Assembly (NCBI GenBank): GCA_034189695.1 | Contig: JAXHUA010000037.1 | Location: 1 to 30,448, forward strand | Direction: 5' to 3' | Length of the DNA stretch: 30,448 bases | DNA from: JAXHUA01 sp034189695 | Lineage (GTDB): Bacteria; Chloroflexota; Dehalococcoidia; E44-bin15 | Shown: positions 16,327-23,968 of the stretch, piece after piece | Position numbering within the stretch: position 1 is the stretch's first letter | How the letters are laid out: each line of letters opens with the position of its first letter | Program-made: the position numbers and the translations under genes | The notes under the pieces: model-generated | What the model was told of the DNA's origin: nothing | The model's input: only the letters and a program-made list of their open reading frames with translations | Database searches by the model: none

Positions 16327-16575
16327 CTAGAGCCAGTACATGAGCTGGGCGAGAAGCAGAAGCACCACGATCGCTATAGCCGGGGTGATATCGACCGTCC
16401 CCATCTGCGGGATTACACGGCGAAGCGGGGCCAGAACTGGCTCGGTAATGGCATTGATGATTCCCGCCAACGTGTTCCCAGGTGACATGGCAAACCACGA
16501 TAGAATGGCACGGAAGAAGATGATGAGGGCATAGATCTCGCAAATAACAGCGAGTATTGATAGAAAGAGATCCAT
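16327..16575 (-). CDS. yggT: YggT family membrane protein
   Basis: An 82-residue integral membrane protein with two hydrophobic segments (about 2-24 and 64-82) and the YggT signature between them: FRAILSWF, ITEPVLAPLRRVIPQMGTVDITP. The family is linked in other bacteria to cell division, osmotic or envelope functions and is often next to proC and yggS, as here. Its ATG directly abuts the TGA of proC (TGAATG), a sign of translational coupling. It is the last gene of the nine-gene run. Confidence 0.93.
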   Translation of the reverse strand: MDLFLSILAVICEIYALIIFFRAILSWFAMSPGNTLAGIINAITEPVLAPLRRVIPQMGTVDITPAIAIVVLLLLAQLMYWL

Positions 16576-17376
16576 TCAGCACCCTAGCTCCTTGGCTCTC
16601 CGATATGCGGCGAGGACAGCGAGGCTAAATGCCTCTCTGACGCCGCCCTCCTCAAGTTGCATCAGTCCTCTCTCCGTAGTACCGCCTGGCGAAGTAACGT
16701 TCTCCCTCAGCTCCGCCAGTTCCGCGTCGCTCTTCTGGGCGAGGCATGCTGCTCCTTTCACCGTCTGGGTCACAAGTTCTCGCCCGATGTCTTGGGGTAG
16801 GCCGATGTCTGCGGCGGCGGCGACAAGCGCCTCCATCACCAGGAGGATGTAGGCGGGGCCACTGCCACTGACAGCGGTGGCCATGTCAACCATGTCCTCA
16901 TCGGGCACGCAAAGCTCGTGCCCCAGTGCTCCCAAGATGGAACGTGCCATCCCCCTTTGCGCTTCAGTGACGCGTTGTGATGCGGTCCATACGGTCATTC
17001 CCTGTCCGATGCGTGCCGGCGTGTTCGGCATGGCACGCACGATCTCCTCGTGGCGCAGACCGCGGGAGATAGTGGCGATGGTCGAGCCGGCAATGATAGA
17101 GAGGACAAGCTGACCGGGCAGCAAGGCGCCTTCCACTTGATGCAGCATCGTATCGAGGCTCTGCGGCTTCACGGCCAGAACGACTACTTGCGCTCCCTCG
17201 GCAGCCCCGCGATTGTCTTCGCTGGTTCCGACACCAAGCTCGTGCTTCAGCTCGGATAGACGGTCTGGTCTGACGTCGGCGATGGTGAGGTCGTGGCGTG
17301 TGGCGATGCCTTTATCGAGAATACCTTTCATCATTGCCTCGCCCATAACCCCGGCGCCGATAAAAGCGATCTTCAT
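16576..17376 (-). CDS. proC: Pyrroline-5-carboxylate reductase
   Basis: A 266-residue enzyme of usual length that makes proline from pyrroline-5-carboxylate with NAD(P)H. Visible motifs: the dinucleotide loop FIGAGVMGEAM (5-15), VVLAVKPQ, SIIAGSTI, VRAMPNTPARIGQG and the family signature region TAVSGSGPAYI, then VTSPGGTTERGL near the C-terminus. Its ATG follows the TAG of the 129-residue gene without a gap and its TGA abuts yggT, so it is embedded in the operon. Confidence 0.96.
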   Translation of the reverse strand: MKIAFIGAGVMGEAMMKGILDKGIATRHDLTIADVRPDRLSELKHELGVGTSEDNRGAAEGAQVVVLAVKPQSLDTMLHQVEGALLPGQLVLSIIAGSTIATISRGLRHEEIVRAMPNTPARIGQGMTVWTASQRVTEAQRGMARSILGALGHELCVPDEDMVDMATAVSGSGPAYILLVMEALVAAAADIGLPQDIGRELVTQTVKGAACLAQKSDAELAELRENVTSPGGTTERGLMQLEEGGVREAFSLAVLAAYRRAKELGC

Positions 17377-17766
17377 CTAGTAGGTTGCCCCCTCCAGCAA
17401 CATCTCCTTCACCTCTTCTGGCGGCTTCTCTTTTAGAGATAGCTGGCGACGGCAGCGGACATCTCGGAAGTTGACATCATCTGCATTCGACAGTATCTCG
17501 CCTCCAAAGAGAAAGACAAGGTCGTCCATGCCCCTTGTCTTCAGCCTTTTCACATGCTCGCAGAGGGCCTCGGCGATGGAACCGACGTTTGACTCATCGG
17601 AGACAATCGTTACGAACGTGGCGACGCCTCCGCCGCGAAAGGAGGTCCCCAGGCGTTGCGCACTCAGTTTCGTACCGTCGATGGCCTGCAAGTCGCGAAG
17701 CAAGAGGTCTGGAGGCGTCGCTGGGCCCGTCTGCACTATTATCGTCCGTTTGCTTTCTGCCGTCAT
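17377..17766 (-). CDS. Unknown 129-residue protein between yggS and proC
   Basis: A soluble protein of alternating hydrophobic strands and helices (RTIIVQTG, VATFVTIVSD, IAEALCEHVKRLKTRG, DDLVFLFGGEI), suggesting a small alpha/beta fold. A glycine-rich turn FRGGGVATF lies near residues 43-51. I do not recognise a named family; the LVFLFGGEI strand and final helix faintly recall B12-binding or other flavodoxin-like domains, but the His-containing B12 loop is absent. It is certainly translated in context: its ATG overlaps the yggS stop as ATGA and its TAG abuts the proC start. Confidence 0.8.
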   Translation of the reverse strand: MTAESKRTIIVQTGPATPPDLLLRDLQAIDGTKLSAQRLGTSFRGGGVATFVTIVSDESNVGSIAEALCEHVKRLKTRGMDDLVFLFGGEILSNADDVNFRDVRCRRQLSLKEKPPEEVKEMLLEGATY

Positions 17767-18428
17767 CTCCTCCTCTCCTCGAAAATGGCACGCCCAATCC
17801 TGACGAGCGTTGCTCCCTCCTCCACGGCTACCTCGAAATCGTCGCTCATTCCCATGGAGAGGTGTTCAAGACCCAATGAATCACGGAGTTCCCGTAGCCT
17901 GCGGAAAACGGGACGCACCTCCTCGGGGTCTGCCATCATGGGAGCGATGGTCATCAAACCCCTGACCCTGATGTTGGGCAGGCGGCCGATCTCCCATGCC
18001 GCCTGTGCCGCTGCAGCAACGGGGAAACCGCTCTTGGTCTCCTCTCCTGAGATGTTAACCTGAAGCAAGACGGGAACCGGATGTTGAGCGCGCTTGCTTA
18101 TGGACTCGGCCAGCCTGACCGAGTCTACGCTGTGGATTATATCAAAAATATCGAGAGCTGTCTTAGCCTTGTTGGTCTGGAGATGTCCCACCATGTGCCA
18201 CACGGGATGAAGCCCGCGTTCCGAGAGGTAAGCGGTCTTCTCGCTGGCCTCCTGGACACGATTCTCGCCGACGTTGGTGATGCCGGCCCCGAGCGCCTCG
18301 GCGATTCTCTCGGGCGGGACGCCTTTGGTGATCGCGATGATGGTCACGTCGTCTGGCGGTCTCCCGGCGCGCTCCGCGGCGCGGGCTGCGCGGTCCCTGA
18401 CATGGTCCACGTTTGCGTTGATACCCAC
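17763..18428 (-). CDS. yggS: YggS family PLP-binding protein (PLP homeostasis)
   Basis: A 221-residue protein of the YggS/PLPBP family. Lys35 in IAITKGVP is the PLP lysine; GENRVQEASEK, WHMVGHLQTNKAK, LLQVNISGEETKSGF, RGLMTIAPM, LSMGMSDDFEVAVEEG and RIGRAIFEERR are all family landmarks. It binds pyridoxal phosphate without known catalysis and buffers PLP and amino-acid pools. The GTG at 18428 is chosen: it lies one base after the radical SAM stop, has GGAG 9 bases upstream, and gives family length; the frame stays open to 18686 but that part lies inside the radical SAM gene. It overlaps the next gene by ATGA. Confidence 0.93.
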   Translation of the reverse strand: MGINANVDHVRDRAARAAERAGRPPDDVTIIAITKGVPPERIAEALGAGITNVGENRVQEASEKTAYLSERGLHPVWHMVGHLQTNKAKTALDIFDIIHSVDSVRLAESISKRAQHPVPVLLQVNISGEETKSGFPVAAAAQAAWEIGRLPNIRVRGLMTIAPMMADPEEVRPVFRRLRELRDSLGLEHLSMGMSDDFEVAVEEGATLVRIGRAIFEERRR

Positions 18429-18429
18429 T

Positions 18430-20064
18430 TCAACACACTCCGCAGTCGTGACACCCGACGGCAGGGCAGGGTGGAGTGCCCTCGGCCCGGTGCGCTCTCT
18501 CGTACTCCCGCCGCAGGAATGCGTCGGTAACCCCCGAATCCAGATTGGACCAGGGAAGCCTCTCGTCAAGGGGGATCGGTCTGTTGACATAATATTCTGA
18601 CTCAAGGGAGAATCGCTCCATGGCGCGTCGCCAGGAAGAAAGAGACCTCCCGTTTGTCTCAGCCAGCACATCGGCCAGTCTGGCATCCCCTTTCGACAGT
18701 ACCCCCTGTACGATCATCCAGTTGACGCTCTCAGAAGAGGCCTCTATGCCCTTGGGCCTCAGACTGTTGCGGAGGAGGGAAAGACGATGTTGCAGGGTCT
18801 CTGCGCTGGCCATCGGGAGCCACTGGAACGGCGTGCCCGCCTTGGGGACAAACGGCTCCACCGTCAGGGAGATGCGCAGGGCAGGCTGCCTCCGGTCCAC
18901 ACATTCCTTCAGGCTGAGAACCAGCCTGGCCGCCTGCTCGACGTCCTCATCCGTCTCCGTAGGAAGCCCGATCATGAAGTAGAGCCTCAGGTGCTTGAAG
19001 GGATGGTGGGCCGCGGCGTCCACGGCGGCAATGATGTCGCTATCGGTTATGCCCTTGTTGATGACGCTGCGCAGTCTCTGCGAACCCGCCTCGGGGGCGA
19101 GCGCGATGCTCCTGGCTCCGCTCTCCGCCGACTCCCTCAGCAGCACCGGCGACATTGGGCGAATCCTGAGTGAACTGGTTGAGATGGTTGCTCCCATGCG
19201 GCGCAGCCTGGAGGCGAGTTCGTCTATCTGCGGGTGGTCCGCCGGCGATGCCCCCAGAAGACCGATAGTCTTCTCCCGGCGAAGTCCCTCCTCGGCCTGG
19301 AGAAGCAGGTTGTCCAGCGAACGATAGCGGAAGGGGCGAAAGAGGTACCCGGCGAGACAGAAGCGGCATCCCCATCTGCAACCGCGAGTCACCTCCACAA
19401 GGAACATCCGTCCCAGCTCAGTATCTGGAGTCAGGACGGCCGAGGTCGTGGCGAAAGCATCGATGCTCGGCATCCATTGCCGGGTCACGGCAGCCGTGCT
19501 ATGAAGAAGGGGAACGTAGATCCCTGGAAGCGAAGCCAGGGCTCGCAGAAGTGAATCGCGGGTGCCGTGCAGTCCGTCTTCCACTACGTCCAGCAACGAA
19601 GGCAGGAGCGCCTCCGCTTCGCCGATGCCGAAGCAATCGAAGAAGGGGGCAAGCGGTTGGGGGTTGGCCGTTATGCAGGGTCCTCCGGCGAGAAGCAGGG
19701 GATGCGGGTCACTGCGGTCCGCGGCCAACAGAGGAAGGCCGGCGGCCTTCAGTATCGCGACTACGTTGAAGTAGTCCAGTTCGTAGGAGATAGAGAAAGC
19801 GAGAACAGCGAAATCGCTCAGAGGGCGCTGCGACTCAAGGCTGAGTGGTTCCCCGGCCCGCCTCTCCCAGAAGAACCGCTCGCAGACTATGCTGTCGTGA
19901 GCGTTGAGAATGGCGTAGAGCGTCTGAAACCCCAGGCTGGACATGCCTACGTGGTATGTGTTGGGATAAACGAGGGCAATGGGGATTCTGCCACCCCAGT
20001 CCTTGAAGACCGTTCCGCTCTCTCTCGAAAGTCTTCCTCGCCAATCGTCGCGCCACGCTGTCAT
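18430..20064 (-). CDS. B12-binding-type radical SAM protein (TIGR03960-like)
   Basis: A 544-residue protein with an N-terminal Rossmann-like region resembling a B12-binding domain (ALVYPNTYHVGMSSLGFQTLY, LLLAGGPC, FGIGEAEALL; about 28-160), then a radical SAM core with VTRGCRWGCRFCLAGY (Cys229, Cys233, Cys236) and IALAPEAGSQRLR. This is the layout of the TIGR03960 family, whose substrate is unknown. The tail ends in a cysteine cluster CPAVGCHDCGVC (Cys533, 538, 541, 544), possibly a second metal or cluster site. Its ATG overlaps the stop of the 74-residue gene as TAATG, and yggS begins one base after its stop. Tight packing with a small CPNCG protein suggests a working partnership (inference). 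Confidence 0.88.
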   Translation of the reverse strand: MTAWRDDWRGRLSRESGTVFKDWGGRIPIALVYPNTYHVGMSSLGFQTLYAILNAHDSIVCERFFWERRAGEPLSLESQRPLSDFAVLAFSISYELDYFNVVAILKAAGLPLLAADRSDPHPLLLAGGPCITANPQPLAPFFDCFGIGEAEALLPSLLDVVEDGLHGTRDSLLRALASLPGIYVPLLHSTAAVTRQWMPSIDAFATTSAVLTPDTELGRMFLVEVTRGCRWGCRFCLAGYLFRPFRYRSLDNLLLQAEEGLRREKTIGLLGASPADHPQIDELASRLRRMGATISTSSLRIRPMSPVLLRESAESGARSIALAPEAGSQRLRSVINKGITDSDIIAAVDAAAHHPFKHLRLYFMIGLPTETDEDVEQAARLVLSLKECVDRRQPALRISLTVEPFVPKAGTPFQWLPMASAETLQHRLSLLRNSLRPKGIEASSESVNWMIVQGVLSKGDARLADVLAETNGRSLSSWRRAMERFSLESEYYVNRPIPLDERLPWSNLDSGVTDAFLRREYERAHRAEGTPPCPAVGCHDCGVC

Positions 20065-20288
20065 TACCTTAGCATCTTCTCGTTGCCTACCAGAGCAATA
20101 TCAATAGTCTTGCCGCAGTTCGGACATGTCAATACGATACTGATGGGGCGTCTCATCACTCGTTCAGCAATGGCGGTCACCATCGAGTCGAGGTCGTCGA
20201 GTCGCTGATCAAGGACGTCAAGCCGCCCCTGTAGCTGTTCCAGAGTGAGATCACCTTCCTTGCGTTTGACTTTGGTCTTCTGTGCCAA
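20064..20288 (-). CDS. Small coiled-coil protein with a CPNCG motif, 74 residues
   Basis: The protein starts with a basic stretch (KTKVKRK), then a heptad-like helix (LTLEQLQGRLDVLDQRLDDLDSMV, about 15-38) and ends with a strand carrying TCPNCGKTIDIALVG. Only one CxxC is present, so a metal would need a second subunit, for example a coiled-coil dimer, or the cysteine cluster of the adjacent radical SAM protein. The start is TTG at 20288 with a strong AGGAGGAG site; no ATG is available. The stop overlaps the radical SAM start as TAATG. No named family recognised. Confidence 0.75.
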   Translation of the reverse strand: MAQKTKVKRKEGDLTLEQLQGRLDVLDQRLDDLDSMVTAIAERVMRRPISIVLTCPNCGKTIDIALVGNEKMLR

Positions 20289-20312
20289 GTTGCTCCTCCT
20301 CTGTTATTGGGG

Positions 20313-20564
20313 TCACAGGAGAAATACACCACCGAGTATCATCATTGCCACCCCCACGATGACGAACAGCAGACCGCCCGTTTTGAGCGCGCCCGGGTCG
20401 ATGAACTCCGGCCAGTACCCCAAGAACGATCTCAGTTCCTCACGTCTGGACAGTACGTCGCCATATCCTTTTGCCTTTTTCCTCGCCCACAGCGTCACAA
20501 TGAGACCCAGGATGATGAAGAATACACCGATGCCGATTATGATGTAGCTGTCGATCGCCGTCAT
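20313..20564 (-). CDS. Small two-helix membrane protein, 83 residues
   Basis: Two hydrophobic segments (about 7-26, IIIGIGVFFIILGLIVTLW, and about 66-83) flank a charged middle with RKKAKGYGDVLSRREELRSFLGYWPEF. It has no signal for secretion and no named family that I recognise. The ATG at 20564 is chosen since GGAGG lies 10 bases upstream; the open frame further up lies within nrdJ. It sits 16 bases after the nrdJ stop and 24 bases before the next gene, so it belongs to the operon. The position invites a link with envelope or division genes (yggT, ftsAZ), but nothing in the sequence proves one. Confidence 0.8.
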   Translation of the reverse strand: MTAIDSYIIIGIGVFFIILGLIVTLWARKKAKGYGDVLSRREELRSFLGYWPEFIDPGALKTGGLLFVIVGVAMMILGGVFLL

Positions 20565-20580
20565 GGCGCTAGAGACCTCC

Positions 20581-23142
20581 TTAACTGCACTTCGTGTAGC
20601 CGCAGGCGGGGCAGATGTGGCAGCCCTCCTGGTATACCAGCATGCCGCCACACTCAGGGCACTGCCCCCCGATGTTGCTCATGTGGCCGTTTCCATCTGA
20701 GTCGATAGCGATATCAGGCGAATCCGGGGAGACCTCCTCCCTGATGTGCTTCTCCAGGACGCCTCCTATGGCATCCGGGCAGGATAGTATCGAATGCCCC
20801 TCTTCCCATGCGATGGAAGGACACCGGATACCCTTGAGGTGCTTCACCACCGATTCGATGCTTACCCCGGAGCGAAGCGCCAGAGAGATGAGCCGCGAAA
20901 TAGCCTCCAGTTGGGCCGAGGCGCAGCCACCCGCCTTGCCCAGGGTCGTGAACACCTCACACACGCCATGCTCATCCGAGTTGACGGTGACGTAGATGGA
21001 GCCGCAGCCGGTGGACACCCTCTCGGTCACCCCTGTGGTGCGCTTGGGTCGCTTGCGGGGCGCCCTTGGCTCGACCTTCTCCTCCTCCTCTTCGGCTGCG
21101 ATGCTCAGCACCTGGGCATCCTTGCTGCGGTCCCGGTAGATGGTGATGCCCTTGCAGCCGGCGTCGTAGGCAAGCATGTATGCTCGTGCTACATCCTCTC
21201 TGGTGGCGTCATGGGGGAAGTTGATCGTCTTCGAAACGGCGTTGTGTGTGGACGCCTGAAAGGCGGCCTGCATCCTCACGTGCCATTCGGGGCTGATGTC
21301 GTGGGCAGTCACGAATACCTCTCTGACCCAGTCCGGGACTCCCTCGACATGGCGCAGGCTGCCGCTGTTGGCCACCTCCCTCATCAACTGCTCCGAGTAG
21401 AAGCCCTCTCTCCTGGCCACTTCCTGAAAGTACGGGTTCACTTCGACGAATCCGTTGCCATCGAGAATATTGCGTACGTAGGTGAGGGCGAACAGCGGCT
21501 CAATGCCGCTGGAGCAGCCGGCGATGATGCTGAGGGTGCCCGTCGGAGCGATTGTCGTGGTCGTCGCGTTCCTCACCCGTGCGCCGTCCGGCGCATCGTG
21601 GATGCTGCCCTCGAAGGCCGGGAATACGCCCCGCTGCTCTGCCAGTTCCACCGACGCTTCCGTAGCCTTCTCGTTGACAAAACCCATGACCTCGTCCGCA
21701 ATGCCCAGGGCCTCCTCGGAGTCGTAGCGCACCCCTAACTTAATCAACAAATCCGCGAAGCCCATGACGCCCAGGCCGATCTTGCGCGTCCTCTTGGTCA
21801 TTTCCTCTATCTGGGGCAGGGGGAACCTGTTCATGTCGATGACATCGTCCAGGAAGCGGACGGCGAGGGACACTGTTCTCTCCAACCTGGCGTAGTCGAT
21901 CTCGGTGGAGCCATGACTATCGCGTACCATCCTGGCCAGATTGATGGAGCCGAGGTTGCACGATTCGTAGGGCAGAAGAGGTTGCTCGCCGCAAGGATTG
22001 GTGCTCTCGATGACTCCGAGTTTGGGGGTTGGGTTGTCCTGGTTTATGCGGTCGAGGAACACCACACCCGGATCACCGGTCCGCCATGCCTGGTCAACGA
22101 TCCGGTCGAACACCTCCTTGGCGTTGCACGTGCACCAGACCTCGTGGGTGTGCGGGTTGACGAGGTCGTACTCGCCGCCTGTTTTCACCGCCTGCATGAA
22201 GCCGTCTGTGGCGGCCACCGAGAGATTGAAGTTCGTGAGGGTGGTCCCGCTTTCCTTGGCCGAGATGAACCTCTCGATGTCGGGGTGGGTCACGTTCAGG
22301 ATCGCCATGTTGGCCCCCCGCCGCATCCCGCCCTGCTTGATGACGTCGGTCGCGGTATCGAACGCCCTCATGAAGGAGACCGGCCCGCTGGCGACCCCAC
22401 CGGTAGACCCGACGGTATCTCCCTCGGGCCTCAGTCGCGAGAAGCTGAAGCCGGTGCCACCACCGCTCTTGTGTATGAGCGCGGTGTGCTTTATGGTCTC
22501 GAAGATGGACTCCATGGAGTCCTCTATGGGAAGAACGAAGCAGGCGGACAGCTGCTGGAGCTCCCTGCCGGCGTTCATCAGAGTGGGCGAGTTGGGCAGG
22601 AACTCGAGGTTAGCCATCAACTCGTAGAACCCGTTCTCCCACCTGGTGACATCGGCTTCGGGGTCGTAGACTAGCTCGGCCGACGCTATGTTGCGGGCCA
22701 CGCGCCGAAAGAGGTCCTCAGCCGTCTCAACGACCGCGCCGTCATCGTCCTTCGCGAGGTATCTCTTCTCCAGAACGGCGCGTGCCGTTTCGTTGAATGC
22801 CACCGGCTGGCCCGGCGCTGCCGGCACTCGGTCTGGCCTTGGCTTGCTGCGTCGTTTCCTGGTCGTCGAGGCCGTCGGCTCTGTTGCACTCTTCATCGGG
22901 CTCCCTTCGGCTAGGATTTGCTTGAGCTCGTGCTCGACTGCCTGAGCTGTGAGGCGTGACTCGGGTATGTGGATCTCCATGCCAGGCAGGGGCTGGTAGG
23001 TCTGCTCGAGACGTCGGATAACCTCACTGCTGAGCACCTCCATCCGCTCCCGGTCGGATATGCCGACAGACTCGCAGTAGTGGAATACGTGGCGTGCGAC
23101 TCTATTATGGTGAAGATGCTGCGACCCGCTTCCTTCGCTCAC
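20581..23142 (-). CDS. nrdJ: Class II (B12-dependent) ribonucleoside-diphosphate reductase
   Basis: An 853-residue adenosylcobalamin-dependent reductase that makes deoxyribonucleotides with or without oxygen. Core landmarks: LPNSPTLMNAG, LSACFVLPIEDSM (half-cystine partner), HKSGGGTGFSFS, GGMRRGANMAIL, the active-site loop NPCGEQPLLPYESCNLGS and TIAPTGTLSIIAG. The C-terminal part has a TSCPD domain (about 700-780; STGCGSIYVTVN, KAGGCASAQLEAI) and a final zinc ribbon with swinging-arm-type cysteines (CPECGG, CPACGYTKCS). The N-terminal about 80 residues before the Lys/Arg linker match no domain I can name and are not an obvious ATP-cone. The start is GTG at 23142, inside nrdR (38-bp overlap), with GGGAGAG upstream; this implies translational coupling to its own repressor. 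Confidence 0.96.
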   Translation of the reverse strand: MSEGSGSQHLHHNRVARHVFHYCESVGISDRERMEVLSSEVIRRLEQTYQPLPGMEIHIPESRLTAQAVEHELKQILAEGSPMKSATEPTASTTRKRRSKPRPDRVPAAPGQPVAFNETARAVLEKRYLAKDDDGAVVETAEDLFRRVARNIASAELVYDPEADVTRWENGFYELMANLEFLPNSPTLMNAGRELQQLSACFVLPIEDSMESIFETIKHTALIHKSGGGTGFSFSRLRPEGDTVGSTGGVASGPVSFMRAFDTATDVIKQGGMRRGANMAILNVTHPDIERFISAKESGTTLTNFNLSVAATDGFMQAVKTGGEYDLVNPHTHEVWCTCNAKEVFDRIVDQAWRTGDPGVVFLDRINQDNPTPKLGVIESTNPCGEQPLLPYESCNLGSINLARMVRDSHGSTEIDYARLERTVSLAVRFLDDVIDMNRFPLPQIEEMTKRTRKIGLGVMGFADLLIKLGVRYDSEEALGIADEVMGFVNEKATEASVELAEQRGVFPAFEGSIHDAPDGARVRNATTTTIAPTGTLSIIAGCSSGIEPLFALTYVRNILDGNGFVEVNPYFQEVARREGFYSEQLMREVANSGSLRHVEGVPDWVREVFVTAHDISPEWHVRMQAAFQASTHNAVSKTINFPHDATREDVARAYMLAYDAGCKGITIYRDRSKDAQVLSIAAEEEEEKVEPRAPRKRPKRTTGVTERVSTGCGSIYVTVNSDEHGVCEVFTTLGKAGGCASAQLEAISRLISLALRSGVSIESVVKHLKGIRCPSIAWEEGHSILSCPDAIGGVLEKHIREEVSPDSPDIAIDSDGNGHMSNIGGQCPECGGMLVYQEGCHICPACGYTKCS

Positions 23143-23695
23143 TTCCGTCTCTCCCGCGGTTGTGTCGCGCCGTTGCGCCGCTGCCGCTGAAGCCTTCCAG
23201 TTCCTCGCCTGGGAACAGCGTCAACTGGGCCGTGTCCCTGCCGTGCCGGGCCAGCTTGCTGTAGGCATCCGCCTCCTGCTTCACGTCTTCGATGTTGGCG
23301 AAATCGCGGTACACACTGGCGAAGCGGATGTAGGCGATGCCGTCAAGCTGGCGCAGCCGCTCCATCACCATGTCGCCGATTACCGACGTGGCGACGTCCG
23401 GCCTGCCCAGCCTGTTGAGTTGGGCCTCGATGTCATCAACTGTCGCCTCAATCGTCTCGGCCGATACGGGCCGCTTGGCACAGGCCTTCCTGATGCCGCT
23501 CACCAGCTTCTCTCGCTTGAACTCCTCCTGCTGCCCGTTCTTCTTGCTCACGAGCAACACTGTCTCCTGGGGCCGCTCGTACGTGGTGAAGCGCACACCG
23601 CAGTGGGAGCACTTCCGCCGACGGCGCACCGATTCGGCCACATTTCGCGAGTCGATAACCTTCGTGTCTTGATAGCTGCAATAGGGGCATCTCAT
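23105..23695 (-). CDS. nrdR: Transcriptional repressor NrdR
   Basis: A 196-residue NrdR. The zinc ribbon is MRCPYC (Cys3, Cys6) with KCSHCGVRFTTYE (Cys29, Cys32), and the ATP-cone follows (about 49-139; VSKKNGQQEEFKREKL to YIRFASVYRDF), which senses dATP/ATP. NrdR represses ribonucleotide reductase genes. The ATG at 23695 starts at the invariant MRCPYC; an in-frame extension to 23860 crosses the promoter and is rejected. It is about 40 residues longer than typical NrdR because of a C-terminal tail (LTLFPGEELEGF then a basic, Gly/Ser-rich end) whose DNA also holds the nrdJ start. Two NrdR boxes lie in its own promoter, so autoregulation together with nrdJ is likely. Confidence 0.96.
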   Translation of the reverse strand: MRCPYCSYQDTKVIDSRNVAESVRRRRKCSHCGVRFTTYERPQETVLLVSKKNGQQEEFKREKLVSGIRKACAKRPVSAETIEATVDDIEAQLNRLGRPDVATSVIGDMVMERLRQLDGIAYIRFASVYRDFANIEDVKQEADAYSKLARHGRDTAQLTLFPGEELEGFSGSGATARHNRGRDGSERRKRVAASSP

Positions 23696-23703
23696 AGCAT
23701 AAC

Positions 23704-23719
23704 ACCCTACATATAGCGC
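23704..23719. promoter_or_regulatory. NrdR box 2 (downstream of -10)
   Basis: ACCCTACATATAGCGC fits the NrdR-box consensus acaCwAtATaTwGtgt at about 12 of 16 positions. It starts exactly 31 bp from the start of box 1, three helical turns, the usual spacing for cooperative NrdR binding. It overlaps the transcript start region and weak ribosome site of nrdR. Confidence 0.75.
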
Positions 23720-23728
23720 AGGGTAGGT

Positions 23729-23757
23729 ATGGTAACACAATATGTAGTGATTGTCAA
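23729..23757 (-). promoter_or_regulatory. Promoter of nrdR-nrdJ and the genes beyond
   Basis: On the minus strand a perfect TTGACA (23757-23752) is followed after 17 bp by TACCAT (23734-23729; 4 of 6). Transcription would start near 23722, about 27 bases before the nrdR ATG. It is the only good promoter seen ahead of the nine tightly packed genes that end with yggT. Confidence 0.75.
23735..23750. promoter_or_regulatory. NrdR box 1 (within the promoter spacer)
   Basis: ACACAATATGTAGTGA fits the NrdR-box consensus at about 14 of 16 positions. It fills the 17-bp spacer between the -35 and -10 of the nrdR promoter, so bound NrdR would block RNA polymerase. Confidence 0.85.
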
Positions 23758-23899
23758 TAGGTCCTGGGGCGCTGCCGCTGTCTTGCAGGGACACGACCGC
23801 TCCGGTCACGACTTCTGAAAGAGGCCGGTGTGTGGTGACGGCGATTGTCGGCTGGGGCATGCGTGGGGAGACCGCGTTTGTCCACGGCGCGAGGTCAGG

Positions 23900-23958
23900 A
23901 GGGCTGCAGGCCGACGCCTCGACCCGCAGCCCTGCAAATGGTCCCGGTTCACCCGGGA
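23900..23958 (-). terminator. Two hairpins just after ftsZ
   Basis: In the ftsZ transcript the stop codon (23971-23969) is followed by a perfect 6-bp stem TCCCGG/CCGGGA with a 5-base loop (23958-23942) and then by an 8-bp stem AGGGCTGC/GCAGCCCT with an 18-base loop (23933-23900). Neither has a good T-run, so this may be a processing, stability or Rho-assisted end rather than a classical terminator. It separates ftsZ from the nrdR promoter. Confidence 0.5.
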
Positions 23959-23968
23959 TAGCTACTAG

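Noticed and set aside
20794..21738. Antisense open frame (314 codons) opposite nrdJ
   Set aside because: Shadow of the reductase; composition is typical of a reverse-frame read.
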